NCBI GenBank assembly: GCA_030834695.1
Contig: JAUQXK010000035.1
Coordinates: forward strand, 1 to 33,734
Direction: 5' to 3'
Length of the DNA: 33,734 bases
From: Desulfobacterales bacterium
GTDB taxonomy: Bacteria; Desulfobacterota; Desulfobacteria; Desulfobacterales; SpSt-501
The notes under the pieces are model-generated. The model was not told the DNA's origin, made no database searches, and worked only from the letters and a program-made list of their open reading frames with translations. The position numbers and the translations under genes are program-made. Below are positions 15,816-25,305 of the stretch, in pieces (position 1 is the stretch's first letter; the number at the start of each line of letters is the position of its first letter).

Positions 15816-16514
15816 ATGCCATTGAACTCGGACGATGTCATGCACAAGTTGACAGACTGGTCCCCGCGTCCGCGTCCGGACCGGGTGGCCCTCGCCGGAT
15901 CCTACTGCCGGCTGGAGCCGCTCGACCCGTCACGGCACGGCGGGGAGTTGTTCGACGCGTCCATGGCGCCGGGTGCCGAGAGCCGTTTCCGCTATCTGTC
16001 CGATTCGCCGCAGGACCGCGCGGGCTTCGATGGCTGGCTGGCCCGCGCCGCGGCCTCGGAAGATCCGCTGTTTTATGGGGTGATCGACGCCTCAAGCGGA
16101 CGCTGCGAGGGGCGCCAGAGCTTCATGCGGATCACGCCCGAGCACGGCGTGCTGGAGGTGGGCCACATCCTGTGGGGGCCGGCCGTCGCGCGGACGCGGG
16201 TGGCGACGGAAGCGCTGTTTTTGTTCGCTCGGCACGCCTTCGACGAACTGGGCTATCGGCGCCTGGAGTGGAAGTGTGACGCCCGCAACGACCCGTCGAT
16301 GCGGGCGGCCCGCCGTTTCGGCTTCACCTACGAGGGCACGTTCCGGCAGCACATGGTGGTCAAAGGTCGGAACCGCGACACGGCCTGGTTCGCCATATTG
16401 GATGCAGACTGGCCGCGCCTTCGAAGATCGTTCGAGCGCTGGCTCTCGCCGGACAACTTCGATCAACTCGGGCGGCAGAAGGCGCGGCTGGCGGATTTCA
16501 TGAAACCGCAATGA
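15816..16514 (+). CDS. GNAT-family N-acetyltransferase (RimJ/RimL-like)
   Basis: This 232-residue protein has the acetyl-CoA fold of the RimJ/RimL branch. Seen are the substrate-side segment GSYCRLEPLDPSRHGGELFDA, then VGHILWGPAVARTRVATEAL (motif A region) and YRRLEWKCDARNDPSMRAARRFGFTYEGTFRQHMVVKGRNRDTAWFAILD, which is typical of this family. Members acetylate amino acids, small amines or protein N-termini. ATG 15816 is chosen as the first ATG after the hutH stop; ATG 15840 is also possible. It may be co-transcribed with hutH, but no metabolic link is evident. Confidence 0.85.
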   Translation: MPLNSDDVMHKLTDWSPRPRPDRVALAGSYCRLEPLDPSRHGGELFDASMAPGAESRFRYLSDSPQDRAGFDGWLARAAASEDPLFYGVIDASSGRCEGRQSFMRITPEHGVLEVGHILWGPAVARTRVATEALFLFARHAFDELGYRRLEWKCDARNDPSMRAARRFGFTYEGTFRQHMVVKGRNRDTAWFAILDADWPRLRRSFERWLSPDNFDQLGRQKARLADFMKPQ

Positions 16515-16522
16515 GTCTCTTT

Positions 16523-16549
16523 GCGGTGCCGCCGAGACGGCGACACCGC
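16523..16549. terminator. Hairpin between convergent genes
   Basis: GCGGTGCCGCCG (16523-16534) and CGGCGACACCGC (16538-16549) pair with one mismatch around a three-base loop. It lies between the convergent GNAT and efflux lipoprotein genes. There is no clear T-run on either side, so a bidirectional or Rho-assisted role is only likely. Confidence 0.55.
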
Positions 16550-16587
16550 CCCCGAACGGCGGCCCGCGGTCTCCGGGCTGCCCGCCT

Positions 16588-18045
16588 TCACTCCTCGAAC
16601 CAGCCCCCGCCGATGGCCTTGTAAAGGGCCACCAGGTCGGTCGACATGGCGCTGGTGCTCAGCACGAGCGTTTCTTCGGTCACGAACAAGGACCGCTGCG
16701 CGTCCAGCACGTTCAGAAAGTCGGTCTGCCCCTGAGTGTAAAGCGTCTTGGCCAGGCTCACGGCCTTGCGGTTGGCCGCGACGGCGTCGGCGAGCGACCG
16801 CCGGCGCTCCTGCTCTTTTGCCGCGGCGATCAAAGCATTTTCGACCTCCTGCAGCGCCGCGAGCACGGTCTGCCGGTAGGCGATGAGAGTCTGCTCCTGC
16901 AGGGCCTCCTGCTGTTCGATGGCGGAGCGCGTGCGGCCGGTGTCGAACACCCGCCAGCTGACCGAAGGACCCAAAGACCAGAACCGCTGGGGCCACGTCA
17001 GCCAGGAGCTGAAATCGCCCGAGCGGGCTCCCGCGGCGCCGCTGATCGTGAATTTGGGAAACAGCTCGGCCGTGGCGACGCCGACGCGAGCCGTGGCGGC
17101 GTGGATGTCCGCCTCTGCCCGGCGGATGTCCGGGCGTCGGCGCAGCAGATCCGAAGGCAGGCCGGCCGGGGCGGCCGGCGGAGCGGGCGGGATGTCGGCC
17201 GCCGGCGAGAGCTCCGCCATCAGGGCGGCGGGCTCCTGACCCAACAAGAAGCCGAGCGCATAGATCGACTGGCGGGCCGCGGCTTCCAATTGAGGGATTA
17301 CAGAGGCGGTGGTCGCCACCTGGGCCTCGGCGTTGGCCACGTCCAGGCCGCTCACAAAACCGCCCTCGAACCGCTGGCGGGTCAGCCGGGCGCTGTGCTG
17401 TTGGGTGGCGAGGTTCTGCCGGGCGATCTCGATGCGCTGCTGAAAGGCGCGCAGCTCGATGTAGTTGCGCGCCACTTCCGCCGTCAAGGTTACCAGGACA
17501 TCGCGGCGATCCTCCACGGCGGCTTGCAGGTCGGCATCGGCGGCCTCGATGCTGCGGCGGATGCCGCCGAAGACGTCCAGCTCCCAGCCGGCGTCGAAGC
17601 CGGCGTCGTAGGTGTTGGAGACGACCCCGCGGGTCTCGCCCTGCTGCCAATTGTCGGTCCTTCCCGGGGACCGGCTGCGCAGGAAGGATCCCCCGGCGTC
17701 GACGGTGGGGCCCAGGCCGCTGGCGGCGATCCCGCGGGCGGCGCGCGCCTGGCGGATGCGCGCTTCGGCCTGCAGCAGGTCCAGGTTGGAGCGGACGGCT
17801 CTTTCCTCGAGTGCGAACAGGGTCGGGTCGTCGAACACCGTCCACCAGTGCGACAGGTCGACGGCCGTAGGCTCTGCCGGGGAGGGCGGCGGGGCCTCGA
17901 TCCAGCCGCCGGGAACCGCCATTTGCGGCGGCTTGAAATCCGGTCCGACCAAACATCCGCCCAGTGCGGACGCAGATAATAAGATTGTGCAAGCCATCGC
18001 CCACCGGCGGATTTTGCCGGCCGAAACAAGCCGCCGATCGTGCAC
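16588..18045 (-). CDS. Outer-membrane efflux lipoprotein (NodT/OprM type)
   Basis: This 485-residue TolC-like channel subunit has a lipoprotein signal ending in the lipobox LGGC (Cys31). The duplicated outer-membrane efflux protein domains follow. Typical stretches are LSHWWTVFDDPTLFALEERA, AGFDAGWELDVFGGIRRSIE, LRRRPDIRRAEADIHAATARVGVATAELFP and YTQGQTDFLNVLDAQRSLF. GTG 18045 is chosen because GAGGAG is eight bases upstream; further upstream lies a REP element, although the frame stays open there. It is the last gene of an operon with adaptor, ATPase and MacB-like permease, so it should be the dedicated exit duct of that pump. Confidence 0.93.
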   Translation of the reverse strand: MHDRRLVSAGKIRRWAMACTILLSASALGGCLVGPDFKPPQMAVPGGWIEAPPPSPAEPTAVDLSHWWTVFDDPTLFALEERAVRSNLDLLQAEARIRQARAARGIAASGLGPTVDAGGSFLRSRSPGRTDNWQQGETRGVVSNTYDAGFDAGWELDVFGGIRRSIEAADADLQAAVEDRRDVLVTLTAEVARNYIELRAFQQRIEIARQNLATQQHSARLTRQRFEGGFVSGLDVANAEAQVATTASVIPQLEAAARQSIYALGFLLGQEPAALMAELSPAADIPPAPPAAPAGLPSDLLRRRPDIRRAEADIHAATARVGVATAELFPKFTISGAAGARSGDFSSWLTWPQRFWSLGPSVSWRVFDTGRTRSAIEQQEALQEQTLIAYRQTVLAALQEVENALIAAAKEQERRRSLADAVAANRKAVSLAKTLYTQGQTDFLNVLDAQRSLFVTEETLVLSTSAMSTDLVALYKAIGGGWFEE

Positions 18046-18079
18046 CGGGCCATCTCCTCGAAATTGACCGGCAGCCATT

Positions 18080-18130
18080 GTGGGAGCGGCTTCCAGCCGC
18101 GATCGCATCACGGCGAGATGCCGCCCCCAC
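18080..18130. repeat. REP-type hairpin, copy 2
   Basis: GTGGGAGCGGC (18080-18090) and GCCGCCCCCAC (18120-18130) pair at 10 of 11 positions. The unit GGGAGCGGCTTCCAGCCGCG is closely matched by the minus strand of the copy at 12727-12791. It lies between the permease and outer-membrane genes of the efflux operon. Confidence 0.75.
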
Positions 18131-18208
18131 CGAAGCACTTTGAAAGTCATCGGAAACTCCAGTTAAGGCAATAACGACCTAATTTGAGCAGCCCCATCGC
18201 CACGGGCG

Positions 18209-19575
<1,367 letters not shown>

Positions 19576-19579
<4 letters not shown>

Positions 19580-20334
19580 CCGATGCCTCCCAATTCCGCC
19601 GCCGGCGATGCGGGATCGGCGGGCCGGGGGGCGGCTTCGATTCCGCCCGCGTACGCGCCCTCGACGATCAAGCCGTCGTGGATATGGATGACGCGCCGGG
19701 CATGGCGGGCCACGAGCGCGTCATGCGTGACGATGATGATGGTGATGCTGTCCCGGCCGTTGAGCTGCTGGAACATTTCCAGCACCTCTGCGCTGGTTCG
19801 TGAATCGAGGTTGCCCGTCGGCTCGTCGGCGAAGATCAGCGGGGGATTGTTGACGAGCGCCCGGGCAATGGCCACGCGCTGCTGCTGGCCGCCGGACAGT
19901 TGCGACGGTTCGTGGTCCAGCCGGTCCGACAAGCCGACCTGCTCAAGCACCTTGCGGGCCTGTTTCCGTGCCTGGCGCTCGGAGAGATGCCCGGCCGTGT
20001 AGGAGAGCGGCATGGCCACGTTTTCCAGGGCGCTGGTGCGCGGCAGCAGATTGAAATTCTGAAAGACGAAGCCGAAGGAGTGGTTGCGCACCTGGGCGCG
20101 CTCGTCCGCCGACAGGGTCGACACGTCCCGGCCGTCCAGCCAGTATTCTCCGGATGTCGGCCGGTCGAGGCACCCCAGAATGTTCATCAAGGTGCTCTTG
20201 CCCGACCCGGACGCTCCCATCAGGGCGACCATCTCCCCGCGGGCGATCTTCAGCGACACCCCCTTGAGCACGGGCACGGCGATGTCGCCCAGGTGGTAGG
20301 TCTTGCAGATGTTGTGAAGCTCGATGAGTTCCAT
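19576..20334 (-). CDS. ABC transporter ATPase, MacB/LolD family
   Basis: This 252-residue cytoplasmic ATPase has Walker A GASGSGKST, the Q-loop region FQNFNLLPRTS, signature LSGGQQQRVAIARAL and Walker B LIFADEPTGNLDS, then the switch His in VTHD. It belongs to the LolD/MacB type (YHLGDIAVPVLKGVSL at the N-terminus). A tail of about 25 Pro/Ala/Gly-rich residues beyond the normal end is unusual and may be a flexible extension. Its stop overlaps the permease start, and the adaptor gene ends 32 bases upstream. Confidence 0.95.
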
Positions 20335-20366
20335 GAACCCTCAGGCGCCCGCAGACGGGCGCCCCT

Positions 20367-21740
20367 TTACCTGGGCCTGCCGGCTCCGGCGCTGGAGCCG
20401 CCGCGCGAAAAACTCGGCGTAAAGGGATTGCTGGTATCCGGTTTGGTGCCGGCCTGAAACTGCACGCCGGTCACGACGTCCAGCCCCTCGGCGAGGTTCT
20501 CTCCGGAGACTTCGGTCATGGCGCCGTCGCTGAGACCGGCCTTGACCGCGAGCGGGCGGACATATTCTCCCGCGGCCAGCCACAGGCTGGAGCGGCCGCC
20601 GGAGGCCGCGCCGCCCCCGCCCGGTCCGGAGGCCGCCCGGGGCCCCTCTCCGGGTCTCGCCTTGCCCTCCGCGGCCGCGGCAAAGGCGTCGCGGAACTCG
20701 GGCAGGACCTGCTCGGCCGTCGGCCTGAACCGCAGCGCCGCATTGGGCACCAGGAGCACGTCCGTCAACCGGTTCAACTCGAATTGGACATTGGCGGTCA
20801 GGTACGGCAGAAGGCGGCCGCTGGAGTTGTCGGTGATCACCTCCACGGTGTAGGTGACGACGTTCTGGGTCATGGACGCGTTGAGACGGACCTTGCCGAC
20901 TTCGCCGCGGAAGGTCTCGCCCGGGAAGGCATCCACGGTGAAGGTCACCGGCTGGCCGGGGCGGATCTTGCCGATGTCCGCCTCGTTGACGGCCACCCAG
21001 ACCTGCATGCGTTTGAGATCCTTGGCGATCAGGAAGAGGCTGGGCGCGTTCAGGCTCGCCACGACCGTCTGCCCGATGTTCACCCGGCGATCGATGATGA
21101 CGCCCTTGACCGGCGACTTGATCGTGGTGTAGCTCAGATTGCGCTGGGCCCGCCGCAGGAGGGCCTCGGCCTGGGCCAGGCCGGCCCTGGCCTGGAGGAT
21201 GGCGGCTTGGCCCACGGCGAGATTGGCCACGGCCGACTCGTAGGCCGACTTGTAGGCGTCGAAGCTGGCTTCGGCCAGCGCTTCGGAGGGACCGATCTTC
21301 TGGGCCCGCTGCCAGTCGCGCTCGGCCTGGTGCAGCTTGGCGCGCAGCTGGCCCAGATCGGCTTCGGCCCGCTGCAGCGCCGCCCGCCCGGACTGCACCT
21401 GGGCTTCGGCCTGGGCCGCGTCCGCTGAATAAAGCGAATCGTCGATCTTGGCCAGGACGGTTCCCTCTTCGACCACCGAACCGTAGTCGACCGTGCGGCC
21501 GGAGGCGTCCCTGCCGAAGGACATGATCTGCCCGGCGATCTGGGCGCCGACGTCGATCACCTCCTCCGGCTCCACCGTGCCGGTGGCGCTGATCGCAACC
21601 AGCAGCTCGCCCCGCTTCACGGCCGCCGTGCGGAAGTCCGCCGCCCCGTCGCCGCCGCGCAGCAGGTACCAGGCGGCCCCGCCGCCGATGATGCCCAGCC
21701 CGACGATTCCGGCTACGGCTCCCTTCATCCAACGTCCCAT
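20367..21740 (-). CDS. Periplasmic adaptor (MacA/HlyD-type membrane fusion protein)
   Basis: This 457-residue protein is anchored by one N-terminal hydrophobic segment (residues about 7-27). It follows the adaptor order: half-lipoyl (ISATGTVEPEEVIDVGAQIA), a long coiled-coil hairpin (residues about 95-200), second lipoyl (YTTIKSPVKGVIIDRRVNIG) and beta-barrel (MQVWVAVNEADIGKIRPGQP). A Gly/Pro/Ala-rich insert at about residues 345-383 interrupts the membrane-proximal region, and another disordered Ser/Gly tail ends the protein. It is first in the operon and links the MacB-like permease to the outer-membrane lipoprotein. Confidence 0.94.
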   Translation of the reverse strand: MGRWMKGAVAGIVGLGIIGGGAAWYLLRGGDGAADFRTAAVKRGELLVAISATGTVEPEEVIDVGAQIAGQIMSFGRDASGRTVDYGSVVEEGTVLAKIDDSLYSADAAQAEAQVQSGRAALQRAEADLGQLRAKLHQAERDWQRAQKIGPSEALAEASFDAYKSAYESAVANLAVGQAAILQARAGLAQAEALLRRAQRNLSYTTIKSPVKGVIIDRRVNIGQTVVASLNAPSLFLIAKDLKRMQVWVAVNEADIGKIRPGQPVTFTVDAFPGETFRGEVGKVRLNASMTQNVVTYTVEVITDNSSGRLLPYLTANVQFELNRLTDVLLVPNAALRFRPTAEQVLPEFRDAFAAAAEGKARPGEGPRAASGPGGGGAASGGRSSLWLAAGEYVRPLAVKAGLSDGAMTEVSGENLAEGLDVVTGVQFQAGTKPDTSNPFTPSFSRGGSSAGAGRPR

Positions 21741-21954
21741 GCCCTATCTCCCGTCCTGTGCCGTAGGCCTCCGCAAGAATCCCTGTCAGCAAAGCCCGTT
21801 CGGTCCGCAAATCAACGCGTCATCTTCTATGACGATTTCAGCGAAATGTACGTTTACCCGGACAACAATAAGCTTTTTGCTTCGGTTCTGCAATGGAAGG
21901 AAGTGGAGGAGAACGGACCAATCGCCTTACCCAAAACGCATCGTGCCCGCGGCT
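21741..21954. other. Intergenic region with an unassigned coding-like remnant
   Basis: Upstream of the efflux operon the plus strand from 21801 to 21956 can be read as RVIFYDDFSEMYVYPDNNKL and onward to a TGA at 21954-21956, without an evident start. I do not recognise it. It may be a gene fragment belonging to the decay zone that follows. No clear promoter for the efflux operon was seen. Confidence 0.3.
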
Positions 21955-22556
21955 GAAAAGAGGGGCTTTTTGACAATTGTGTCGTCATATGTCGTGAAAT
22001 ATGACGATGAAAACGACATCGTCAATTTCACCAATGTCGCCAACGACGCGCAGGTCGCCCGGACCACGGTCTACGAATATTTCGAGATCCTGAAAGACAC
22101 GCTGATCCTGCGCGAGCTTCCCGCCTGGCGCAAATCGATAAAGCGAAAGCCGCTGGCCTCCTCCAAATTTTATTTTTTCGATGTCGGCGTGACGGCGGCG
22201 CTGCAGGAGCGGGAGTTTCGATCGGGCACGCCGGAATTCGGCGAGGCCTTCGAAACCTACATCATGCACGAACTGACCTGCTATCGGGACTATGTTCCCG
22301 GGGAGCCTTTGAGCTACTGGCGGTCCACCTCCGGATTTGAGGTCGACTTCATCGTCGGCGACCATACCGCGATCGAGGTCAAAGCCAGGAAAATGTCGCG
22401 TCATCCGACCTGAAGTCGCTGAAGGCCTTGGCTGAAGAAAACAGACTCAAGCGCTATCTCTGCGTCAGCCTGGAGGCTCGCCGCCGCCAGGTCGGAGAGG
22501 TGACCATACTTCCTTATTACGAGTTTCTTGATTCTCTGTGGGGTGGAGAGCTAACC
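21955..22556 (+). pseudogene. DUF4143 (AAA ATPase) remnant, N-truncated and frameshifted
   Basis: The sequence encodes only the C-terminal part of a DUF4143-containing ATPase. Seen are VNFTNVANDAQVARTTVYEY, then KFYFFDVGVTAAL, FGEAFETYIMHEL and the nuclease-like SGFEVDFIVGDHTAIEVKAR. The AAA domain with the Walker motifs, about 200 residues, is missing. At about 22391-22394 a run of four A leads to a stop at 22413. Restoring one base gives KARKNVASSDLKSLKALAEE and an uninterrupted end at 22556, as in intact relatives. Two independent lesions mark it as a pseudogene. Intact members are toxin-antitoxin-like or defence-associated ATPases of unclear function. Confidence 0.85.
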
Positions 22557-22687
22557 TGAGAGAATCACGGGAGGGCGGTCTGATTTCATTCATTCAATGG
22601 GTTTGTTTTTACGAGATCGACCCGCAAAGCGTTTTGGAGTTACGATATCATCGTCATCTCTGTGATCCGTCATAGGGGAGAAACAGC

Positions 22688-22789
22688 ATGGCTTCTCTGT
22701 TCACCAAGGCCAAGGAAAGCCTCGCGGCGGATCGCGAACGGGGCCTGGGGGACGCCGGGCGTCATCGATTCATCTGCTTCAGCTCGTAG
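22688..22789 (+). pseudogene. Truncated start of an unknown gene
   Basis: A strong ribosome site AGGGGAG (22674-22680) precedes ATG 22688, which opens MASLFTKAKESLAADRERGL. After about 20-24 codons the frame runs into the 3' end of the exported-protein gene on the other strand and stops at 22789. The good start and abrupt end suggest a deletion or recombination junction near 22760. The original product is not recognisable. Confidence 0.45.
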
Positions 22790-24198
22790 CTGCTGATCTC
22801 GCGCATGTGCTCGGACGGGTGGACCGGGTTCTGCCCCTCGAAATGAATGTAATTGTAGGGGGTGCCGTCGTACCGGGCGCCGGTCGAGGTGTCGCGGGTG
22901 CCCCAGGGGTCGGTCTGATAGACCTTGCCGCCTTCCAGGTCCGACACCCAGTAGCTGTTGCCGCGCCGGTAGTCGTCCCACTTCGCGTCGGAGGCCTCTT
23001 TGCGCGCTACGCGCGCCTCGTAGTCCCGCTGGTTCTGCTCGATCGCCGTGTAGAGCCCCTGGATGGCCTGGCGGGTCTGCTGCTGCAGCACGCGCAGGTG
23101 GGCGAGGCCCTGCTCGATGTACCGCCGCGCATAGGCATCGTTGATCGAGAAGGACTTGGCCACGTGATCGAGGACCGGAAGGTGGCGGGCCAGATCGTCC
23201 GCCGGGCCCCAGACCCCTGCAATGATGCTGAACCACTGGCCGGCCAGGTTGGGCTGCGCGTTCAGCACCTTGAACCCTCCCAGGCACGGCACGCCCTCGG
23301 GCGACACCCAGCTGACGTTCAGGTCGGCGACCTCGCACTGCCGATTGATCTGGGACGGACAGGCGGCCGTCGACTGCGCATCGGGCTTTGCGGCCAGCAC
23401 GCGGGTCTGGCGGTTCTTGAACTGAGCGAAGATGTCGTGGATGAAGGCCTGCGGCGGGCGGTAGGGCGCCACGATCACCCCGGGCTGGGGCGCCACGCCA
23501 TAGGCCTGCGGCATTACGGTGAACACGGTGAACACGAAGCCGGCGCGGCCCTGCGGCGCGGCCGCCACGACGGCGCCCTTCTGCGCCAGGAAGGTCCAAT
23601 CGGACGGCAGCTCGATCGACAGCGAGCGGTCCGCCGCTTGGCGGCGGACGAACTGCGGTTTGAGGGGCCGCGGTTCGCGCACGTGGATGTTGGTCAGGAT
23701 GTCGAGCAGCAGGGCCCGGTCCTGCTCGATCCGGGCGGCCGGGGCGCGGTAGCTCCGCACCGTACACACGTTCGGGTCGCCGTGGAAGAAATACCGCCCC
23801 CGCATCGCCGTGCCGTCGGCCGTGTAGGCGAGCGAGACCTCCGCGCACGAGGGCGGGGTGTCTTTGCATGCCGATGCCGCGGTGACGGTCAGATCCGCGT
23901 GGCGGGCTTTGAGCTCGCGGATGCGCTGCGCCATCACCTGCTGCGCGTCGAGCCGCTGCGCGCGGTTGTCGGTGAAGGCGACCTCGGCGACGCTTCGGCC
24001 GTCCGGGCTTGACACCGCGATGTTCAGCTTCTCGCCCGCGGCCGAGTGGCGCAGCGTCCAGGCGGCCGGCTTGAAGAGCACGAACGGCGGGTTCTCCGAG
24101 ACGACCGGCTTCATCGGCGCCTGCTGGGGAGGGCCGGCAAGGGCAACAGTACAGCAGGCACCGGCGATTGCCAGTATGGCAACCCACCGCAGGGCCAT
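22762..24198 (-). CDS. Exported protein of unknown function
   Basis: This 478-residue protein has a clear signal peptide (MALRWVAILAIAGACCTVALAG). I do not recognise the family. Two modules look alike in layout: each has an aromatic start (PAAWTLRH; LPSDWTFLAQK), a middle with paired cysteines, and an end like LLDILTNIHV or LDHVAKSFSIN. This would fit two PsbP/DUF1795-like domains, a tentative view. A helical, Gln-rich coiled segment follows (about residues 355-395), then a Tyr/Trp/Gly-rich tail with WVSDLEGGKVYQTDPWG. ATG 24198 has GGAGG seven bases upstream; a longer open frame beyond it is not supported. It is intact while its neighbours are broken. Confidence 0.7.
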   Translation of the reverse strand: MALRWVAILAIAGACCTVALAGPPQQAPMKPVVSENPPFVLFKPAAWTLRHSAAGEKLNIAVSSPDGRSVAEVAFTDNRAQRLDAQQVMAQRIRELKARHADLTVTAASACKDTPPSCAEVSLAYTADGTAMRGRYFFHGDPNVCTVRSYRAPAARIEQDRALLLDILTNIHVREPRPLKPQFVRRQAADRSLSIELPSDWTFLAQKGAVVAAAPQGRAGFVFTVFTVMPQAYGVAPQPGVIVAPYRPPQAFIHDIFAQFKNRQTRVLAAKPDAQSTAACPSQINRQCEVADLNVSWVSPEGVPCLGGFKVLNAQPNLAGQWFSIIAGVWGPADDLARHLPVLDHVAKSFSINDAYARRYIEQGLAHLRVLQQQTRQAIQGLYTAIEQNQRDYEARVARKEASDAKWDDYRRGNSYWVSDLEGGKVYQTDPWGTRDTSTGARYDGTPYNYIHFEGQNPVHPSEHMREISSYELKQMNR

Positions 24199-24301
24199 GG
24201 CGCAGCCTCCAAGATTCATCGTTCGCCAGGCAGTCGCTATGCTCGACATGGGTCTCAAGCTCCCTTTACGCCGAGGGTCAAGTGTCATTTTTGATTCCGA
24301 A

Positions 24302-24712
24302 TTATGAAAGGAAACCGTCGAACTCCTTCGTCCAGATCGGGATGCCCTTGCTCGATGGAAATAGCGCGTGGCCATCGTTGCCGAACGGGGGCTGAATGAC
24401 GAGCCTGCCCCTGCCCCCGGACTCCCGGAAGGCCGCGAACCAGGAGGTGATGTGCCGGGCCCCGAAAAACTTGTCGTTTTCGGCATAGTGCCAGAGCACG
24501 GGCACCTCTATGGTCTTCGCATAGCGGCGGATGGCGTCGGCCATCCGGTCCGGGCTGCACGGCTCCCCCGGATGGGAGTGCGGGCGGCCGCCCCGGCCGC
24601 CGGCAAAGTTGACCACCGCGATGACTCCCGGCACGCTCCGGCTCGCGGCCGCCAGCGAGCCGAAGCCGCCGGCCGACTGCCCCACTGCCCCCGAGCGTGT
24701 CAATGTCGCCAA
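24302..24712 (-). pseudogene. Alpha/beta hydrolase (dienelactone-hydrolase-like), N-terminally truncated
   Basis: About 137 residues remain of an alpha/beta hydrolase. The nucleophile elbow GQSAGGFGSL, the acid-bearing AENDKFF and the catalytic-histidine segment GNDGHALF are all present and in order. The N-terminal half, including the first strands and oxyanion loop, is missing. An in-frame stop stands directly upstream near 24717, next to the end of an unrelated RTX-like fragment. No ribosome site precedes the only possible start (TTG 24712). The fragment lies downstream of nothing that could supply the missing part, so it is probably dead. Confidence 0.75.
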
Positions 24713-24722
24713 TCAATCAGGG

Positions 24723-25022
24723 CTATGGGAAAACAGTCGCGCCGCCAGCTCCGGTGACCGTGATCTGCTCGATGCCCGTCACGGTGATCATGGTCCCGCC
24801 GCCCACGCCGTAGATGAGGTTCAGGTTGCTGTCCAGAATAAGGACCGGCAGCCCGTTGGGATTGTTCACGGTGAGGGTGTCTGTACCGCCGTCGACAGTG
24901 GCGGTGTCATTACCACTTACGTCGTCGGCGATGGTATCCACTCCTGGACCGGCGTCGATGACCACTGTGTCGTTCCCGGCACCCGTATCGACGGGGAGGG
25001 CGTCGTCTGCCGCCCCGCCGTA
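24723..25022 (-). pseudogene. C-terminal fragment of an RTX-like repeat protein
   Basis: About 100 residues read DTGAGNDTVVIDAGPGVDTI, then DDVSGNDTATVDGGTDTLTV and a tail ending GAGGATVFP. The GxGxDT-type repeats resemble calcium-binding RTX nonapeptides of secreted proteins, though they are degenerate. No plausible start or secretion partner lies upstream, because the frame runs directly into the end of the PxxKW gene. Only the last part of a larger gene seems to remain. Confidence 0.55.
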
Positions 25023-25035
25023 CGCAGGGCTCCGT

Positions 25036-25239
25036 CTACTTCTTCTTCTGCTTCTGCTGGCCCACGCGGACCTTGGCCGCCTCTGCCTTGGCGTCCGGCT
25101 TCACATGCGTTGCCGATGCACAGGCCCCCAGCCGCCACTTGGCGGCCGGGGTCGCCCAGATGCGGCAGACGTCGCCTTCGATGTTGCTACATCCGTCGCA
25201 CTCCTTCACGATGGGAGATTTCTTGAGTGGCACTGCCAT
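25036..25239 (-). CDS. PxxKW family cysteine-rich protein
   Basis: This 67-residue protein carries Cys14, Cys17, Cys25 and Cys40 and the motif PAAKW at residues 31-35. This matches the small PxxKW cysteine-rich family seen in deltaproteobacteria. The four cysteines probably bind a metal such as zinc or a cluster; the function is unknown. The C-terminus is a Lys/Gln-rich tail (VGQQKQKKK). ATG 25239 has GGAGG six bases upstream. The DUF3795 gene, another cysteine-rich protein, lies 66 bases upstream on the same strand and may be co-transcribed. Confidence 0.8.
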   Translation of the reverse strand: MAVPLKKSPIVKECDGCSNIEGDVCRIWATPAAKWRLGACASATHVKPDAKAEAAKVRVGQQKQKKK

Positions 25240-25305
25240 AGAGCACCTCCGCTTTTTTAACATCCCGTCCGCTCAAGGCTGAGGGTGGTTCATTGCCTTG
25301 ATATT

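Noticed and set aside
16463-18130. 555-codon frame overlapping the outer-membrane efflux gene on the same strand
   Set aside because: The product is Arg/Gly-rich low-complexity sequence without domains. The frame at 16588-18045 carries the lipobox and channel domains.
24199-24486. N-terminal extension of the exported protein
   Set aside because: It would bury a good signal peptide about 95 residues inside, has a biased composition, and overlaps the hydrolase fragment. ATG 24198 has its own GGAGG.
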